Shown here piece by piece: positions 11,068-22,526 of a DNA stretch of 64,000 nucleotides (its first letter is position 1; each line of letters opens with the position of its first letter). The position numbers and the translations under genes are program-made. This DNA comes from Apostichopus japonicus (lineage: Eukaryota; Echinodermata; Holothuroidea; Aspidochirotida; Stichopodidae): NCBI RefSeq assembly GCF_037975245.1, contig NC_092562.1, forward strand, positions 16,610,521-16,674,520, in the 5' to 3' direction. The notes under the pieces are model-generated. The model was given only the letters and a program-made list of their open reading frames with translations, was not told the DNA's origin and made no database searches.

Positions 11068-11659
11068 CATAGGCGTAGGAGGCGGGGGGCTGCAGCCCCC
11101 TCCCCAACCAAAATTTTTGGTGAAAATTCGGGAAATATGCTGAGAATTTTTCGGGCACCTACTGAAAGAAGAAAAATTTGCAGTTGTGTTTTTCAATTTT
11201 TGTGTGAAATTTCGGGCAATATGCTGAGAATTTTTCGGGCAACTACTGAAAAAAGAAAAATTTGCAGTGTGTTTTCAATTTTTTATGTGAAAATTCGGGC
11301 AATATGCTGAAAAATTTTCGGGCACCTACTGAAAGAAGAGTAATTTGCAATGTGTAAAACTGATATTGTTATTATCGTTATTATTGTAACGACTTCCCCA
11401 ATAATTAAAACCAATATGGAAGGGTAATAACACGGAAAATACAGCGAAAACTTTTCGCGCGATCCGCGCGCGTTCAACACCTTAAAGTGCATACGGTATC
11501 ATATAGTATTCAACGGTTAGTGGCATGTGATGTAATAACCGATGAAATGCCTATATGATATGCACATTGACATGTTGACGCGCGAAAATGTGGTTATAAT
11601 TTTCGGGCAAGTCGTTAAAGCCCCCCCCCCCCATCAAATTAGGCTCCTATACGCCTATG
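11068..11659. mobile_element. 592-bp non-autonomous hAT-like element
   Basis: Ends read CATAGGCGTA on the left and the inverse (TACGCCTATG) on the right. The element is flanked by a perfect 8-bp direct repeat, TTATTTAT, at 11060-11067 and 11660-11667, the size typical of the hAT superfamily. Inside is a three-copy tandem repeat of about 83 bp (starts near 11122, 11205 and 11289) around the motif TTCGGGCAATATGCTGAGAA, then the segment that recurs near 24420-24620 and 26080-26200. No transposase is encoded. An open frame at 10981-11310 is a chance reading of the repeat. Confidence 0.8.
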
Positions 11660-12093
11660 TTATTTATTACTATTATTTTATTATTATTATAATTGTTAAA
11701 ATTAACATTCGTATATGAACCTATTATCAATTATATACATGTAGTGATGTTACCATGGAAAAGAAGCATGCTGTAACATTGTCAGAAGCAAACCTGATAT
11801 TTATGCTTTATAAATAGTACAATATGTCTCTGTGCTAAATGAAGTAGTACTGGGTAACAGAAATTTGCTAGTCTACTTTTTTTTATCCATTTTAAAGCCA
11901 AAATATGCCCTGGCAGATTTCATATGTGGGAATACAGATCAAGCATGCATGCTGGAGTGAACAAGCTGTTGTGTGTGCGATGGTAATTATAGGTGGCATT
12001 AAATATGAATGCATCCTTGTTTTTGATGACACTAGTTGCATTTTTTCCCTTTTTTTTTAGTAAAGTAACCCAGCTCAAACCTTAATTGTCATT

Positions 12094-15000
12094 ATGACGT
12101 TTGACAGTGCAGTGGTCGCTAATTCCACATCTTTAGCTCTTGTAACCATAACAACAGCACTGGTTGGAATTTGGATATGGAGTAAACAGAAACCAACCAA
12201 GGACTTCCCACCTGGACCAAAAGGATGGCCTCTTGTTGGCAATATCATAGGTAAGGGCAGATAAATTGGTTGATATACTGTACGTGGCATGAATACATTA
12301 ATGCTTCAAGAAGGGCAGTATTAAACAATTTCTGACAGAAGCTGTTCAAACAAATTTCCTTTGAGTTTTCTGCACAACAAAATGGCACCTATGTTTATTT
12401 GTGATTCTGTTCCAGGCCTATTTTACATGTTCCTTAAAATTAAAGGCATTGAAAACTCTCCCCAAACCGTGTGCAGCCATATGAATAAGTTAACTTCTGT
12501 TGCTTGCAAGTGACGTATTGTTCGTGTCGCTACAAAATGCAGACAGTAATGAAACGTGATCCATTGTTATCTTTGAGATGTCCATCGCTGTATCGTTTAT
12601 ACACTTTGCTATGGGTATTGACCGCAGCTGTATGTACTGACTGTACACTAGTGTCTAATTACCGATGGTAGTAGCAAGCTGTGTGTGTATTTTCCGGGAT
12701 CGATGGTGGTGTCTAACACTTCTGATATTACACCTCATTCAAAACGAGGTCAGATTACCGGCATTAGACGTTTCTTTTTGCGCGAGTCTTCACACCCTTT
12801 AACTTTCTGTAGTTGTCTAACATCTCGGTTGGTTCGGTTTTCTCACAGATCTTGCACGTAATGAGAAGCCTGCCTCTGTTGCCTTCATGGAGTATGCTAA
12901 GGAGTATGGAGATATATTTTCCATAAGAGTAGGTCAGAGGTGGGTTGTAGTCCTGAATGGTGCAGCTACAATTAAGGAAGCTCTCCTGAAGAAGGGTGTG
13001 GAGTTTGCTAACAGACCAACCAGTTATACTGGTAAGTCTATTTTTTTAGTTCAAAAAGTATAATCACTTTTTGCTTTTGACAACATTTATAACCTAGGCT
13101 AGCGTTGATGGACCTCTTACTTTGGGATATTTGGATAAGTCATAGTCATTACTAGCTAGAGACCTGAGGTTGTTCTTGGTCAGCAGAAGAAAAGGAATGT
13201 AGAAATCCTGAAATGCAAACACAATCTTTCAAGTTAGCTTGTCTTGTACTGTATTTTCAGTAGATTCATAGTATCTAAAAATGGTAATTGGTCACTTTTG
13301 GTTAACAGAGATCAAATTGTGAAAACATTTTGCTATCTCAAATGAGACTTCTTGGACTGCAGGTACAAAAACAAATTCAAATAAAGATAAAGCATTCATA
13401 CTTTTACGGTAACTTCCTTTCCTGTTTAGGTGACTTATTCTCAGAAGGTGGCCGGGATATTATCTTTGGCCAATATTCTCCATCTTGGAAGCTACACAGA
13501 AAACTTGCCTTTTCTGCTTTCAGGTAAATTTCTTCAAAACCTATTTTGTAATTGCAAGAGTCTCTCAACAGACATAATAAGTAATTATCTATTAACAAAG
13601 CAACCTTTTCATATGAGAATCTTACCTTTCTGCAAAGTCGTCAAACTTATCTGTCAAGCTCTCAGAGCTGGCTGCATGCTTTTTTTTTTTTATAAATGCC
13701 TGAATTAGGGTGTTACTAAAACGAATGACAATAACAATATATAATTACTAGGTAGTTTCGAATACATATATTTATTCACAGGTGGGAAATCCAGAATAAG
13801 GGGAAATTTCCCTAGCCCTGTTCCTTATCCTTAAATGAATGAAATCAAGTACAACTTCTTACAGAATGTCTTCTTGATGCATGAAAAAAAGAAACTGCTA
13901 AATCCAACAAATGGAAACAGTTAAAGGCATGCGCACACAATCATCACGAGATGAACAGTGGTAACACATGGCCGCTAACAGACCATCCGTGGGGTGGTGT
14001 ATAAGTCATTACCAAGAATTGTATGAACTGATAAGGATCCTGGAATGTTCAGTAAGAGACATTAATGTTAGCAATGTCACACTATGAATATTGCTTTAGG
14101 CTCATAGTAAAGAAAAGTCAAATTGATGTTACTTACTCTTTTATGTTCACTTTCAATGACCTTTCCAATGTTTCAGGAATTTGGCTACTGGTGACAACAA
14201 GAGATTTGAGAAGCTGGTTTATTCCATCGTTCCTGGCCTCACAGCGAACTTGGACTCCAAACTGTCGGAACCGTTTGACCCACGACCAATCCTTGCATCG
14301 TCCATCTATAATATTCTGACAAGTTTGTGCTTTGGCAAACAGTGAGTTGAGAATGTACAATATTGGATGTAATGTGATACTATATAGTGTCATCTCTCAG
14401 TTTTGTATCACACCACAATAATTCTTTATATCAGTGAGACAGATGTTGCAGGAGTGAATGGAGGATTTTAAAGAGGAGGGTATGAGATCCTGATTTCATT
14501 GAAGCTGACTCCAATGTGGAAGGTGTGTGGGTCTTATGTGGGAGGTTCGTGGGTCTGAGGAACTGAAAACATAACATGTTAAAGGAAATGAAGACTCGCC
14601 CCAAACCGCGTGCGGCCATCTGAAATAGTTAACTTTCCGTTGCTTGCAAGTGACGTTTTGTTCGTGTCGCTACAAAATGCAGACAGTAATGAAACTTGAT
14701 ACCTTGTTATCTTTAGCTGGACCTGAGATGTCCATCGCTGTATTGTTTGTACACTGTGCTGTGGATATTGACCACAGCTGTATGTACTGACTATACACTA
14801 GTGTCACTTATTACCGATGGTAGTAGCAAGCTGCATGTGTGTGTGTATTTTCTGCGATCGATGGTGTTGCCTAACACTTCTGTTACACCTCATTCGGAAC
14901 TAGGTCAGATTACCGGCATTAGACATTTCTTTTTGCGCGAGTCTTCACACCCTTTAGGTGATACATTCTGAGGTATATTTAGAATATAAAAATTAGGAAT

Positions 15001-18000
15001 ATAATATGGGCTACACACACGGTTGTGCTTATAACTACTTTTAACTTTTTGTATGGGGTTGAAAAGGTGTGGGGGTGTACACTCCACCCCCCTGGATCAG
15101 CACCTATGTTGGTAATACAGAATGATTTAAAAAAAAATAGTGTTGTAGCAAATGCTATATACATGCATAGTGCATAGTTGTAAAGAATGTCTAGCTGTAC
15201 ACAGGATAGGTTAGTTCAGCATTATGATATAAAACAACATATATTAAATGGTAAATCAGTTGTGTTATTTATGTAATATTTCTAAAGTACATTATATTGT
15301 TTCAACATTAACATATATTCCCCCTCCCCCACTTTCCCATTGACACACGTAAGAAGGTTTATTTATGCTGTTATAGAGTGGTAATTTTTCTAAAGTACAT
15401 TATATTGTTTCAACATTAACATATATTCCCCCTCCCCCACTTTCCCATTGACACACGTAAGAAGGTTTATTTATGCTGTTATAGAGTGGTAATTCTTCTA
15501 AAGTACATTATATTGTTTCAACATTAACATATATTCCCCCTCCCCCATTTTCCCATTGACACACATAAGAAGGGTGTTTAATGCTTCCATATTACCACAT
15601 ATTAATTTATGCTGTTTTAGAGTGGTACCACTTCATACATGCTAGAAACAAGAAGAGGATTAAGAGTTTCCTAAAATATTGCGCAAATGTATTTTGCTTA
15701 GACTGTGATATTCTTGTAAGTAAGGTTAATGTTGCAGCCCGAAATTATTCTGTTAGACTTGCAAAAATAAACTTGCCTGCTAAGATCATCCTCTACATTG
15801 TAAACTGACCTCTCTGTGCAATAACACAAAATACAATTTCAGAAATCCTCAACTCACTCCAAGTTTTAGAATCACACTTTTTAGAAATTCCTTCATTTAC
15901 AGAGCGGCAATTTTAACCCAAAATGGAGTTTTACAACCCTTATTTTAATCATCTGAAGTATTTTAATATTCAATATTGATATCTTTAGTATACTTTAATA
16001 TTTTCAAATTTGACCTCTAACTAATCACTGTAATTATATGTGAAATCAAAATGTTCAGAGAGGATTAACTTCATACTGAGCAAATCATATATTTCAATGA
16101 ATCACAACACCAACTGGCTTTCTGGATGATGTTCCGTGTCTTAATTGTTTCTGGTTTCTAGGTATGAATTTGATAGTCCAGAGCTAACCAGGATAATGTA
16201 TCTTAGTAAAGAAGCGAATGAAATTGGTGGAAGTGGTCTTCTTGCTGACTACATACCAATCTTCAAATATGTTCCTACACCTGGTCAGAGAAAACTGGAA
16301 GCTTTGTTTAAAGAGTTCTTGGGCTTCATCAGCCAAGAATTGGAGGAACACCATGAGAAGTATGATGGGGGTAGGTAGAGCTCTATGATGTATATGGCTG
16401 CAAATAGGAGGGGCTGGTAGTGGGTGCATATCTCGCTGGCAACACAAGGGGTGGGGTGGGGTGTGTTCGGATGGGGGGGGGGGAAGGCATAAAGGAAGTG
16501 TCAGGAGAATCACAGCATGACAGATTGGACGAGCCACTCATTACTACACTGACCTCAATGCCGTCTCATAGATCATTGGATCCGTGACCTATTTTTAATT
16601 GGCACTCTCCATTTGTGCCAACTAATATTAATTAATTTGCACAATCCTGTTGGTTCTCTGATTTACTTGGGCGAACCAAACTAATATAATAAATTTAATT
16701 AATTTGCACCATCCCATTAATTCTCTCATTTACACAGGCGAACCAAACTAATATTAATTAATTTGCATCATCCCGTTAATTCTCTGATTTACACAGGCGA
16801 ACCCAAGGATTTCATAGAGATGCTCTTTCAGTCTCGACAAGAAATCAAAGACGAAGGCAAAGAAGATATGAACTTGATAACAGAAACCCATATCAGACAG
16901 ACAGTATTAGATGTATTCAGTGGTAAGGAGTCATTCCCTAAACCAAAGTTAACTGTTTCCAATCGAAGGTAACACATTTGTAAAGGTTGTAGGGTTCTGC
17001 ATGATGGTGGTAAAATATTCATGCTAATGACACTTCAACAATGAGCTATTTACTTGTAAAACTGGATATTGCCCCCAACATGACATATTCAGCTTTCTCA
17101 GGCATATATGTAGCTGTGTTGCAATGTAAAATAACTGTCTTCCAAGCAAATATTATGACAATTATTATTTAATACTTGTTATGCTTAACTGCACATTTTA
17201 GCATTAAAAAGGCATTTGGAATAGTAGCTTTGCAAATTCCATGTACAGTCCAAACTCAACTTAAGAATTGGCAAATTTAATAATCTAATGGTAATGTTAG
17301 TAATTAATAGTTAGTATTTGCTGTTGAGGTTTATCTGTTCATTATCTGTGCACCTTTTCAGCTGGAACGGATACGTCCATTACTATGCATTTTTTTGTGG
17401 GGGGGGGGGGGGCGGGAGATATAATTATGCACATGTAATCTTTAAGTAACATCAGAAGATAAAAGGAATAACATAAACAATATTAAAATCAATCTTTCAT
17501 TTGGCGTTCATCATTTTGATGTTGCCAGACGCTTTTTAATGTACACTAAATATTCTTATGCAGTGAAGTAGCCAAGAGTTTCATTTAGAATTATCAGACA
17601 GATTTTATATTCTGTGTCTTGTAAATGTTATCAACGACTTCATTTCCTCAAAATTTTAGCTGGTACGGATACGTCCATTTTTACCATGCATTGGTGTGTT
17701 GGACTGATGGTTCAATATCCAGAGGTGCAAGCCAAAGTAGCCGAAGAAGTGGATCGTGTCGTGGGAAGAGATAGGCTGCCCTCACTGAATGACCGTGAGG
17801 AGCTAGTGTACACCACAGCAACCCTGTACGAGGTTATGCGGTACAGTACCATAACTCCTTTAGCCATGCCACATGCTACGTTGACGGACGTAGAGTTTGG
17901 TAAGCACTTAACCTAGCTATGCTATATATGACACTGTAGCTGAATAGTGGTTAGAAATTAGATTAAAGAAAGATCTACCAACCAACTGCAGTTTGTACTT

Positions 18001-20476
18001 TCACTAATGAAGGAAGACAAAAGTGACGTGTATGCTCAAAGGGTGTGAAGACTCGCGCAAAAAGAAACGTCTAATGCCGGTAATTTGACCTAGGTTCGAA
18101 TGAGGTGTAACAGAAGTGTTTAACACCACCATCAAGCCTAGAAAATACACACACAGCTTGCTACCGTCGGTCATTAGACACTATAGTGTGCAGTCAGTAC
18201 ATACAGCTGCGGTCAATACCCACAGCACACGAACGAAACGTCACTTGAAAGCAACAGAAAGTTAACTTTTTTAGATGGCCGCACGCGGTTTGGGGCGAGT
18301 CTTCAATGCCTTTAAATAAGCCTTAGACTAGTTTATCAAATTAAAGGCATATATGTTTTTAGATTATTGACATGCTTGATAAGCCTTTTTAATTCACATT
18401 CCTGCTTCACAGGTGTATAAATCTTTCTTTTTATAATAATTTCCAGGTGGTTATACCATCCCTAAAGATACTTGGGTTTTAGTGAACATCTACTCCATGC
18501 ACTTTGAGGAAAAACTCTGGGATGAACCTAACAAATTCACACCAGGTAAGGTTAGAATTAAACTTCCTTTAATAGTGAGTATGGTGACATTAGATTAACA
18601 GATGGTGTCCCCAGGCATGCGACCTTTCCCTTTAATGGGTATGTCGCCACCAGCTAGGCACTCTGTCTTTCCCTTTAATTGTTCAGTATGGTGTCACAGA
18701 TTCTGAGCAAGTTACATTTTTTGATTCCTTGCCGAAGGCAGATGGAATCTATGCAATGGTGATGGCATGTGTGTGTGTCTGTGCGTGTATGTGACACTTG
18801 CTCGTAAACACTCTTAACTTCAGAAGGATGACTGGGGTACTGTACATTTCACATTTGGTATGTAGGTTCCCCTTAGGTAGAACTGGTTTGGGAATGTTTT
18901 TGGTCTCGGTCAAAGGTTATTCGTGGTCAGCACGGCTCACAGTCTGAAAACATTGTTCACACAATATCTCAGGAAGTAGAAGTTGCAGGAAGTTCAAACG
19001 TGGTGTGTTGCTTGCTGTTGGTGAGTAGATGATCTGTAGTGTTAATCATGAATGGCAAAGGTCAGCAGAGGGAAAAAGTGTGAAAATCTTGTAAACATGA
19101 TATCTCAAGGAGGGTCGTCTATGCAGTTCTCTTATTTGTCAAGTTGATTTCATGTAATTAATTTAGCAAACTCTATTGATTGTGGTGGAGGTCAAAGGTC
19201 ATTTGAGTATATGAAAAGTGCTATATCTCCAGAACCAGAACATGAAAGGAGCTCACATGTGGTATGATAGCCTTGTGTGTTGTATAGTTTGTACACAATT
19301 TGATGTAGGTCAGAGTTCATTTAAGGTCACGATGTGTCAAAACTTGAACACTATGTAAATACGATATTTCCAGATAGAAAATGCAGTAGCTGGTATGTAT
19401 GGCTTTGGCTTCTCTGTAATTAGTACAAGAACCCTATTGTTTTTGGTGATGGGTACAGGTCATTTGGGTTCAGCAGAGGTTACACTCTGGAAATTTTAAA
19501 CATGGCATCATAAGATGTCATATTGGCATATGACTTTCCTAAAATGAGTACAAAAGTGCAGTAATTTGTTGTGAAGGTGAAAGGTCATTTGAGGTCAGCA
19601 AGGGGGAAAGTGTATACCTTGGAGGCAATGTTGGTGGATAATTTTGTTTTCAAGTTGAGACTCCTTATTTGCTTCAAGTCAATGGTTAATCCTAGCAGAA
19701 TTCAACCACTCAATCAGTTGCTCTATATATATTAGGTGATTCCTTTACAGTATAAACTTACAAGGCAAAGAATCACTAAGCCTGCTAGTTCATGCTAAAG
19801 AAAATTGTGACATCACTGATTAAAGTTACTTTTCGTAAAGTCTCGATCAAGGGTATACATTTACATAGGAGCTGCACAGTCTAAGTTGCACAAGGGAAGT
19901 AAAAAAAAAATTGTGCTTGGTCATTGAGAGTGTTAACCCACCTTTGAAAAGAAAAAAATTATCATTGTATAAATGTCAAAAATGTGTAAATGAATTTGAC
20001 ACCATTTCTGCAGCATCAGTTTACCAACTGGATAAGTCTACCCAAGTCAGGAGAAGACTTTGCATATTTTCAACCTTATGTTACTGTTACTTGTCATTTA
20101 GCCTCTGAAGAAGATCCTGCTAGGATCGAAACGTCAGGCCAACTTACTTTTACTCACTTATGCACTGTTGTATTGCAAAATATTGATGTGTTGTACTGTT
20201 GTTTCTCTCTTTGCAATGACAGAACATTTCCTGGATGAGAGCGGAAAGGTTCGTCTCCACCCAGAAGGTTTCATGCCTTTCTCTACCGGACGCCGTGTCT
20301 GCATCGGTGAATCGGTTGCCAAGGCAGAGCTCTTCCTCATCTTTGCGTGGTTGTGCCAGCATTACAAGTTCAGCAAACCAACCGGGCGGGAAGAGAAAGA
20401 TTTTGCAGAAGGAAATCCCCAGGCTATAGTGAATATGATGAAAGACATTGAGGTTGTTGTAGAAAAACGCTTTTAA
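12094..20476 (+). CDS. Cytochrome P450, clan 2 (CYP1/2/17/21-like), 9 exons
   Basis: Predicted microsomal haem monooxygenase of 508 residues. Coding exons: 12094-12250, 12849-13031, 13430-13523, 14177-14341, 16162-16370, 16797-16922, 17660-17899, 18447-18545, 20223-20476. All introns are GT-AG and the phases join exactly. Motifs in order: a hydrophobic N-terminal anchor (about 13-29), the PPGPKGWPLVGN hinge (39-50), WKLHR in helix C (133-137), AGTDTS in helix I (312-317), EVMR of the ExxR motif (369-372), PEHF (424-427), and the haem loop FSTGRRVCIG (444-453) with Cys451 as ligand. The alanine-proline-rich SRS5 region (TPLAMPHAT) resembles CYP1/CYP17-type enzymes, but substrate and subfamily cannot be told from sequence alone. 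The ATG is 33 nt after a strong acceptor (pyrimidines then AG at 12059-12060), so at least one upstream non-coding exon is expected. No frame break is seen. Introns contain TTAA elements, tandem repeats and a partial exon copy listed separately. Confidence 0.96.
12444..12798 (+). mobile_element. TTAA MITE copy 1, P450 intron 1
   Basis: 355 bp flanked by TTAA at 12440-12443 and 12799-12802. Its ends are AGGCATTGAAAACTC and the inverse of AGGGTGTGAAGACTC, imperfect inverted repeats. It is highly similar to the copies at 14583-14953 and 18040-18311. TTAA duplications fit piggyBac-type or Kolobok-type transposases acting in trans. It ends about 50 bp before the exon 2 acceptor. Confidence 0.8.
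14583..14953 (+). mobile_element. TTAA MITE copy 2, P450 intron 4
   Basis: 371 bp, same orientation as copy 1, flanked by TTAA (14579-14582) and a mutated TTAG (14954-14957). It shares blocks such as TTGCTTGCAAGTGACGT, GCTACAAAATGCAGACAGT and TTTCTTTTTGCGCGAGTCTT with copy 1. No coding frame. Confidence 0.8.
15281..15604 (+). repeat. Tandem 108-bp repeat, 3 copies, P450 intron 4
   Basis: The block TCTAAAGTACATTATATTG recurs at 15281, 15389 and 15497, a constant period of 108 bp. The copies differ by only a few bases over most of their length, and the third diverges near its end. Each unit has a CCCCCTCCCCCA pyrimidine run. Confidence 0.85.
16617..16796 (+). repeat. Triplicated 3' splice region before P450 exon 6
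   Basis: Three tandem copies (about 16617-16670, 16671-16737, 16738-16796) of a 54-67 bp unit with ACTAATATTAATTAATTTGC and TCTCTGATTTACACAG. The unit also includes the first bases of exon 6 (GCGAACC). Copy 3 ends at the real acceptor. Copy 2 ends in an equally good TTTACACAG at 16736-16737. Copy 1 has lost the AG (TTTACTTGG). Confidence 0.85.
17355..17410 (+). pseudogene. Dead partial copy of P450 exon 7 start
   Basis: CTTTTCAG followed by CTGGAACGGATACGTCCATT, almost identical to the real acceptor and exon 7 start at 17652-17680. In the spliced frame it reads AGTDTSITMHFFVGG, which is the helix I oxygen-binding motif with a codon missing, and then dissolves into a T run and a G run. About 300 bp upstream of exon 7. 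Confidence 0.75.
18040..18311 (-). mobile_element. TTAA MITE copy 3, P450 intron 7
   Basis: 272 bp in the opposite orientation to copies 1 and 2, flanked by TCAA (18036-18039, mutated) and TTAA (18312-18315). It is shorter through internal deletion. Its TGCGGTCAATACCCACAGCA block is the inverse of the matching block in copy 1. Confidence 0.8.
18720..19640 (+). repeat. Diverged repeats with AGGTCA half-sites, intron 8
   Basis: At least five loosely repeated segments of roughly 110-190 bp, each with a variant of GGTCAAAGGTCATTTGAGGTCA (near 18905, 19189, 19309, 19460 and 19575) and a phrase about TATCTCNAGAAN. A further member lies outside the gene at about 21545-21640, so this is a dispersed family and not P450-specific. 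Confidence 0.6.
19189..19201 (+). promoter_or_regulatory. Perfect DR1 motif in P450 intron 8
   Basis: AGGTCAAAGGTCA is two AGGTCA half-sites spaced by one base, the consensus bound by RXR, HNF4, COUP and PPAR-type nuclear receptors. It is inside the repeat family above, so the match may be an incidental property of the repeat. No evidence of function can be seen in sequence alone. Confidence 0.3.
20081..20155 (+). repeat. Hairpin-bearing dispersed repeat, copy in P450 intron 8
   Basis: A conserved 70-bp core, TTACTGTTACTTGTCATTTAG, then CTGAAGAA, then the hairpin GATCCTGCTAGGATC, then GAAACGTCAGGCCAACT. The same core is at 48954-49032 in another gene. The hairpin flanked by CTGAAGA and GAAAC is reminiscent of segments in Penelope-like elements, but I could not establish the family. 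Confidence 0.6.
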
Positions 20477-20486
20477 ATGCACAAGA

Positions 20487-20492
20487 AATAAA
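20487..20492 (+). terminator. AATAAA poly(A) signal after the P450
   Basis: First AATAAA, 11 nt behind the stop codon. Another is at 20890-20895. The very short spacing makes the second or a later one at least as likely to be the main site. Confidence 0.4.
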
Positions 20493-22526
20493 ATGGTTCT
20501 GGGTTCACTTCCTTGAATGAATATATATAAACATTATAGAACGCATAAAATCAACTTATAAACCTCTCCCCGAAAAAAAAGCAACCCATGTGGTTCTGAA
20601 GTGAGGGATTGCCTTTATTTTTTAAATTAAATTTGGTTTGTTTTAGTAGCTCTATGTCATTGTGAAGGTTTTTTTTTTCATCTTTTTGAGTAAACTATTT
20701 TTCATACTTGAGTAGCTTAATTAATAACTTAAGATACTAAATTGCAAGACAAATAGTATGTAATGTTGAATGAAATGAATTAATTTAAATTTTTCATCAT
20801 TTTGAATAAACTATTTTGAATATTTTGAGTTGCTTTATTGATAACTAAAGATACTAAATTGCAAGGCAAATAGTATATATGTTATGTTGAATAAAATCAA
20901 TTAATTTAATTTTTAAGGAGGTGAATTGTCATTTGTGTAATTATTTTCCTTTCCCTTTTTTAAGGGGGGGGGGGTGGGAATGTTGATGCATTTACTTTGT
21001 ATCAGATGGTTAGAATTTTGTGAGAAAATAGTTGTGCGACTTTTATACAACAGCAGAACTATTTATTGATATGTGCGTAACATATTGTCTTCTTCAAGTT
21101 TGTACAACGCAGCAAACCATGAATGAGCCGGTTACAATGTAAATGTTCAGAATTTAAAAAAAAATTAACGTACCAATATACTTTTCAGAAAGGCTCAAAA
21201 AGTTCCCACCGTCCCAAACTTCAACCCGAAAAGAATTTAGTGCATCATTGGTAATAAAATATTCCATATGACAAAACAGTAAGTGAGCAGTTACTGAGAT
21301 CCACCTGCACAAATTAATTCATAAGCATATGCAGATACCCTTCATCTTGCTCCCCTCCCCTCCCACCCCACTCCCCCTTAGCCTGCTACACCATGAGAAA
21401 CTAATATCATAACCTGCATTGAAAGCATTACCCAGTAAGCTATGAAATGTGGGGTGGCGTACGGGGCTAGGCCTTTCCATTGCTAGGATATTCATGATAG
21501 TCATGCAACCATTCAACCGAGAGGTGCAACCATTCAACATTCTCTGGTGGAGGTCGAAGGTCATTTACAGTCAACAAGAGGCAAAACCTGAAACCCAGCT
21601 TGTAAATATTGATATCTCAAGAATAAAACTGGTGAGGAAAATGTCTTCTTTGGCTTGCATCCTTGTAATATTTGCTGGAGTACAAGGTTCCTAACGTTTA
21701 TCAGTTAAGCCTGACATCAAAAGCTGAAGACAGTTTCAAAAACAGACAGAGGTGTTCCATTCAGAAATTGGCTATTTTAATGCCAGTGTTTAATTTTTCA
21801 TATGAGGCAAGTAACCACTGGGTGAGCTGTCATTCAGGTTTTATTTTCCATTTATTCAATGGATCATACCATAAATGAAAATATATCATCCATTCAATGT
21901 ATACTGTTATGTTAACGATGAAGTATGAGGATCAGAATTGTTCAAAGAAAGACAGTACTCTTCTATAAAGTCTCACAGAAATGTATTTGAAGTGAGCATT
22001 TGGGAAGGCAGGCTGCCAAGAGACCGGAGCCTGTATTATAATATGCAGTATATACATATCTTATGTGATGGTAATAATGGTATTTATACGCTATAAAATG
22101 TAGTTTAGTTGGACGTATAGTATAATAACATTATGTACACATTTTTTTTAAAGATATGTAATAAATACTATCTCGAATTACGAACGAATTACTTGGATTT
22201 GCATTTATAATGAACTGATAATTAAACATAAAGGCAGAGATGCAAGAAAGTGAAAACTGCATCATTGTATTTTAATTAAGAAGATTAGTGTTGGTCACAA
22301 AGGGAGGGGATTGGATAATCAATGTAGTTGTTAACCGTATAGATAATGCACATAGCAGGCCGACTCAATTTGTAATTTATTTTTACACAATACTAGTCAC
22401 ACCCCCCCCCCACGTCCACCCACCAATCAGATCCCACTATGCTTTTATCTCTCAACTACATGCCCTGAGAACTGCTATGGAGTGTATTTTGATTTTTATC
22501 TCCATTTTTATTGTTTCTATGCAGCC
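20493..22526. other. P450 3' UTR and intergenic DNA, no gene recognised
   Basis: AT-rich sequence with an imperfect duplication (20690-20770 against 20805-20885, both containing AAACTATTTT and GATACTAAATTGCAAG). A copy of the intron 8 repeat family is at about 21545-21640. Open frames at 21319-21878 and 22288-22593 have no protein character. Confidence 0.45.

Noticed and set aside
10981-11310. 109-aa frame with repeated FRAPTERRK-like phrases
   Set aside because: The repeated peptide is the reading of the ~83-bp tandem units inside the hAT-like element.
16923-16972. Continuation of P450 exon 6 in the open frame past 16922
   Set aside because: The frame continues to a stop, but the AGTG|GTAAGG donor and the phase match to exon 7 (FSAGTDTS) show it is intron.
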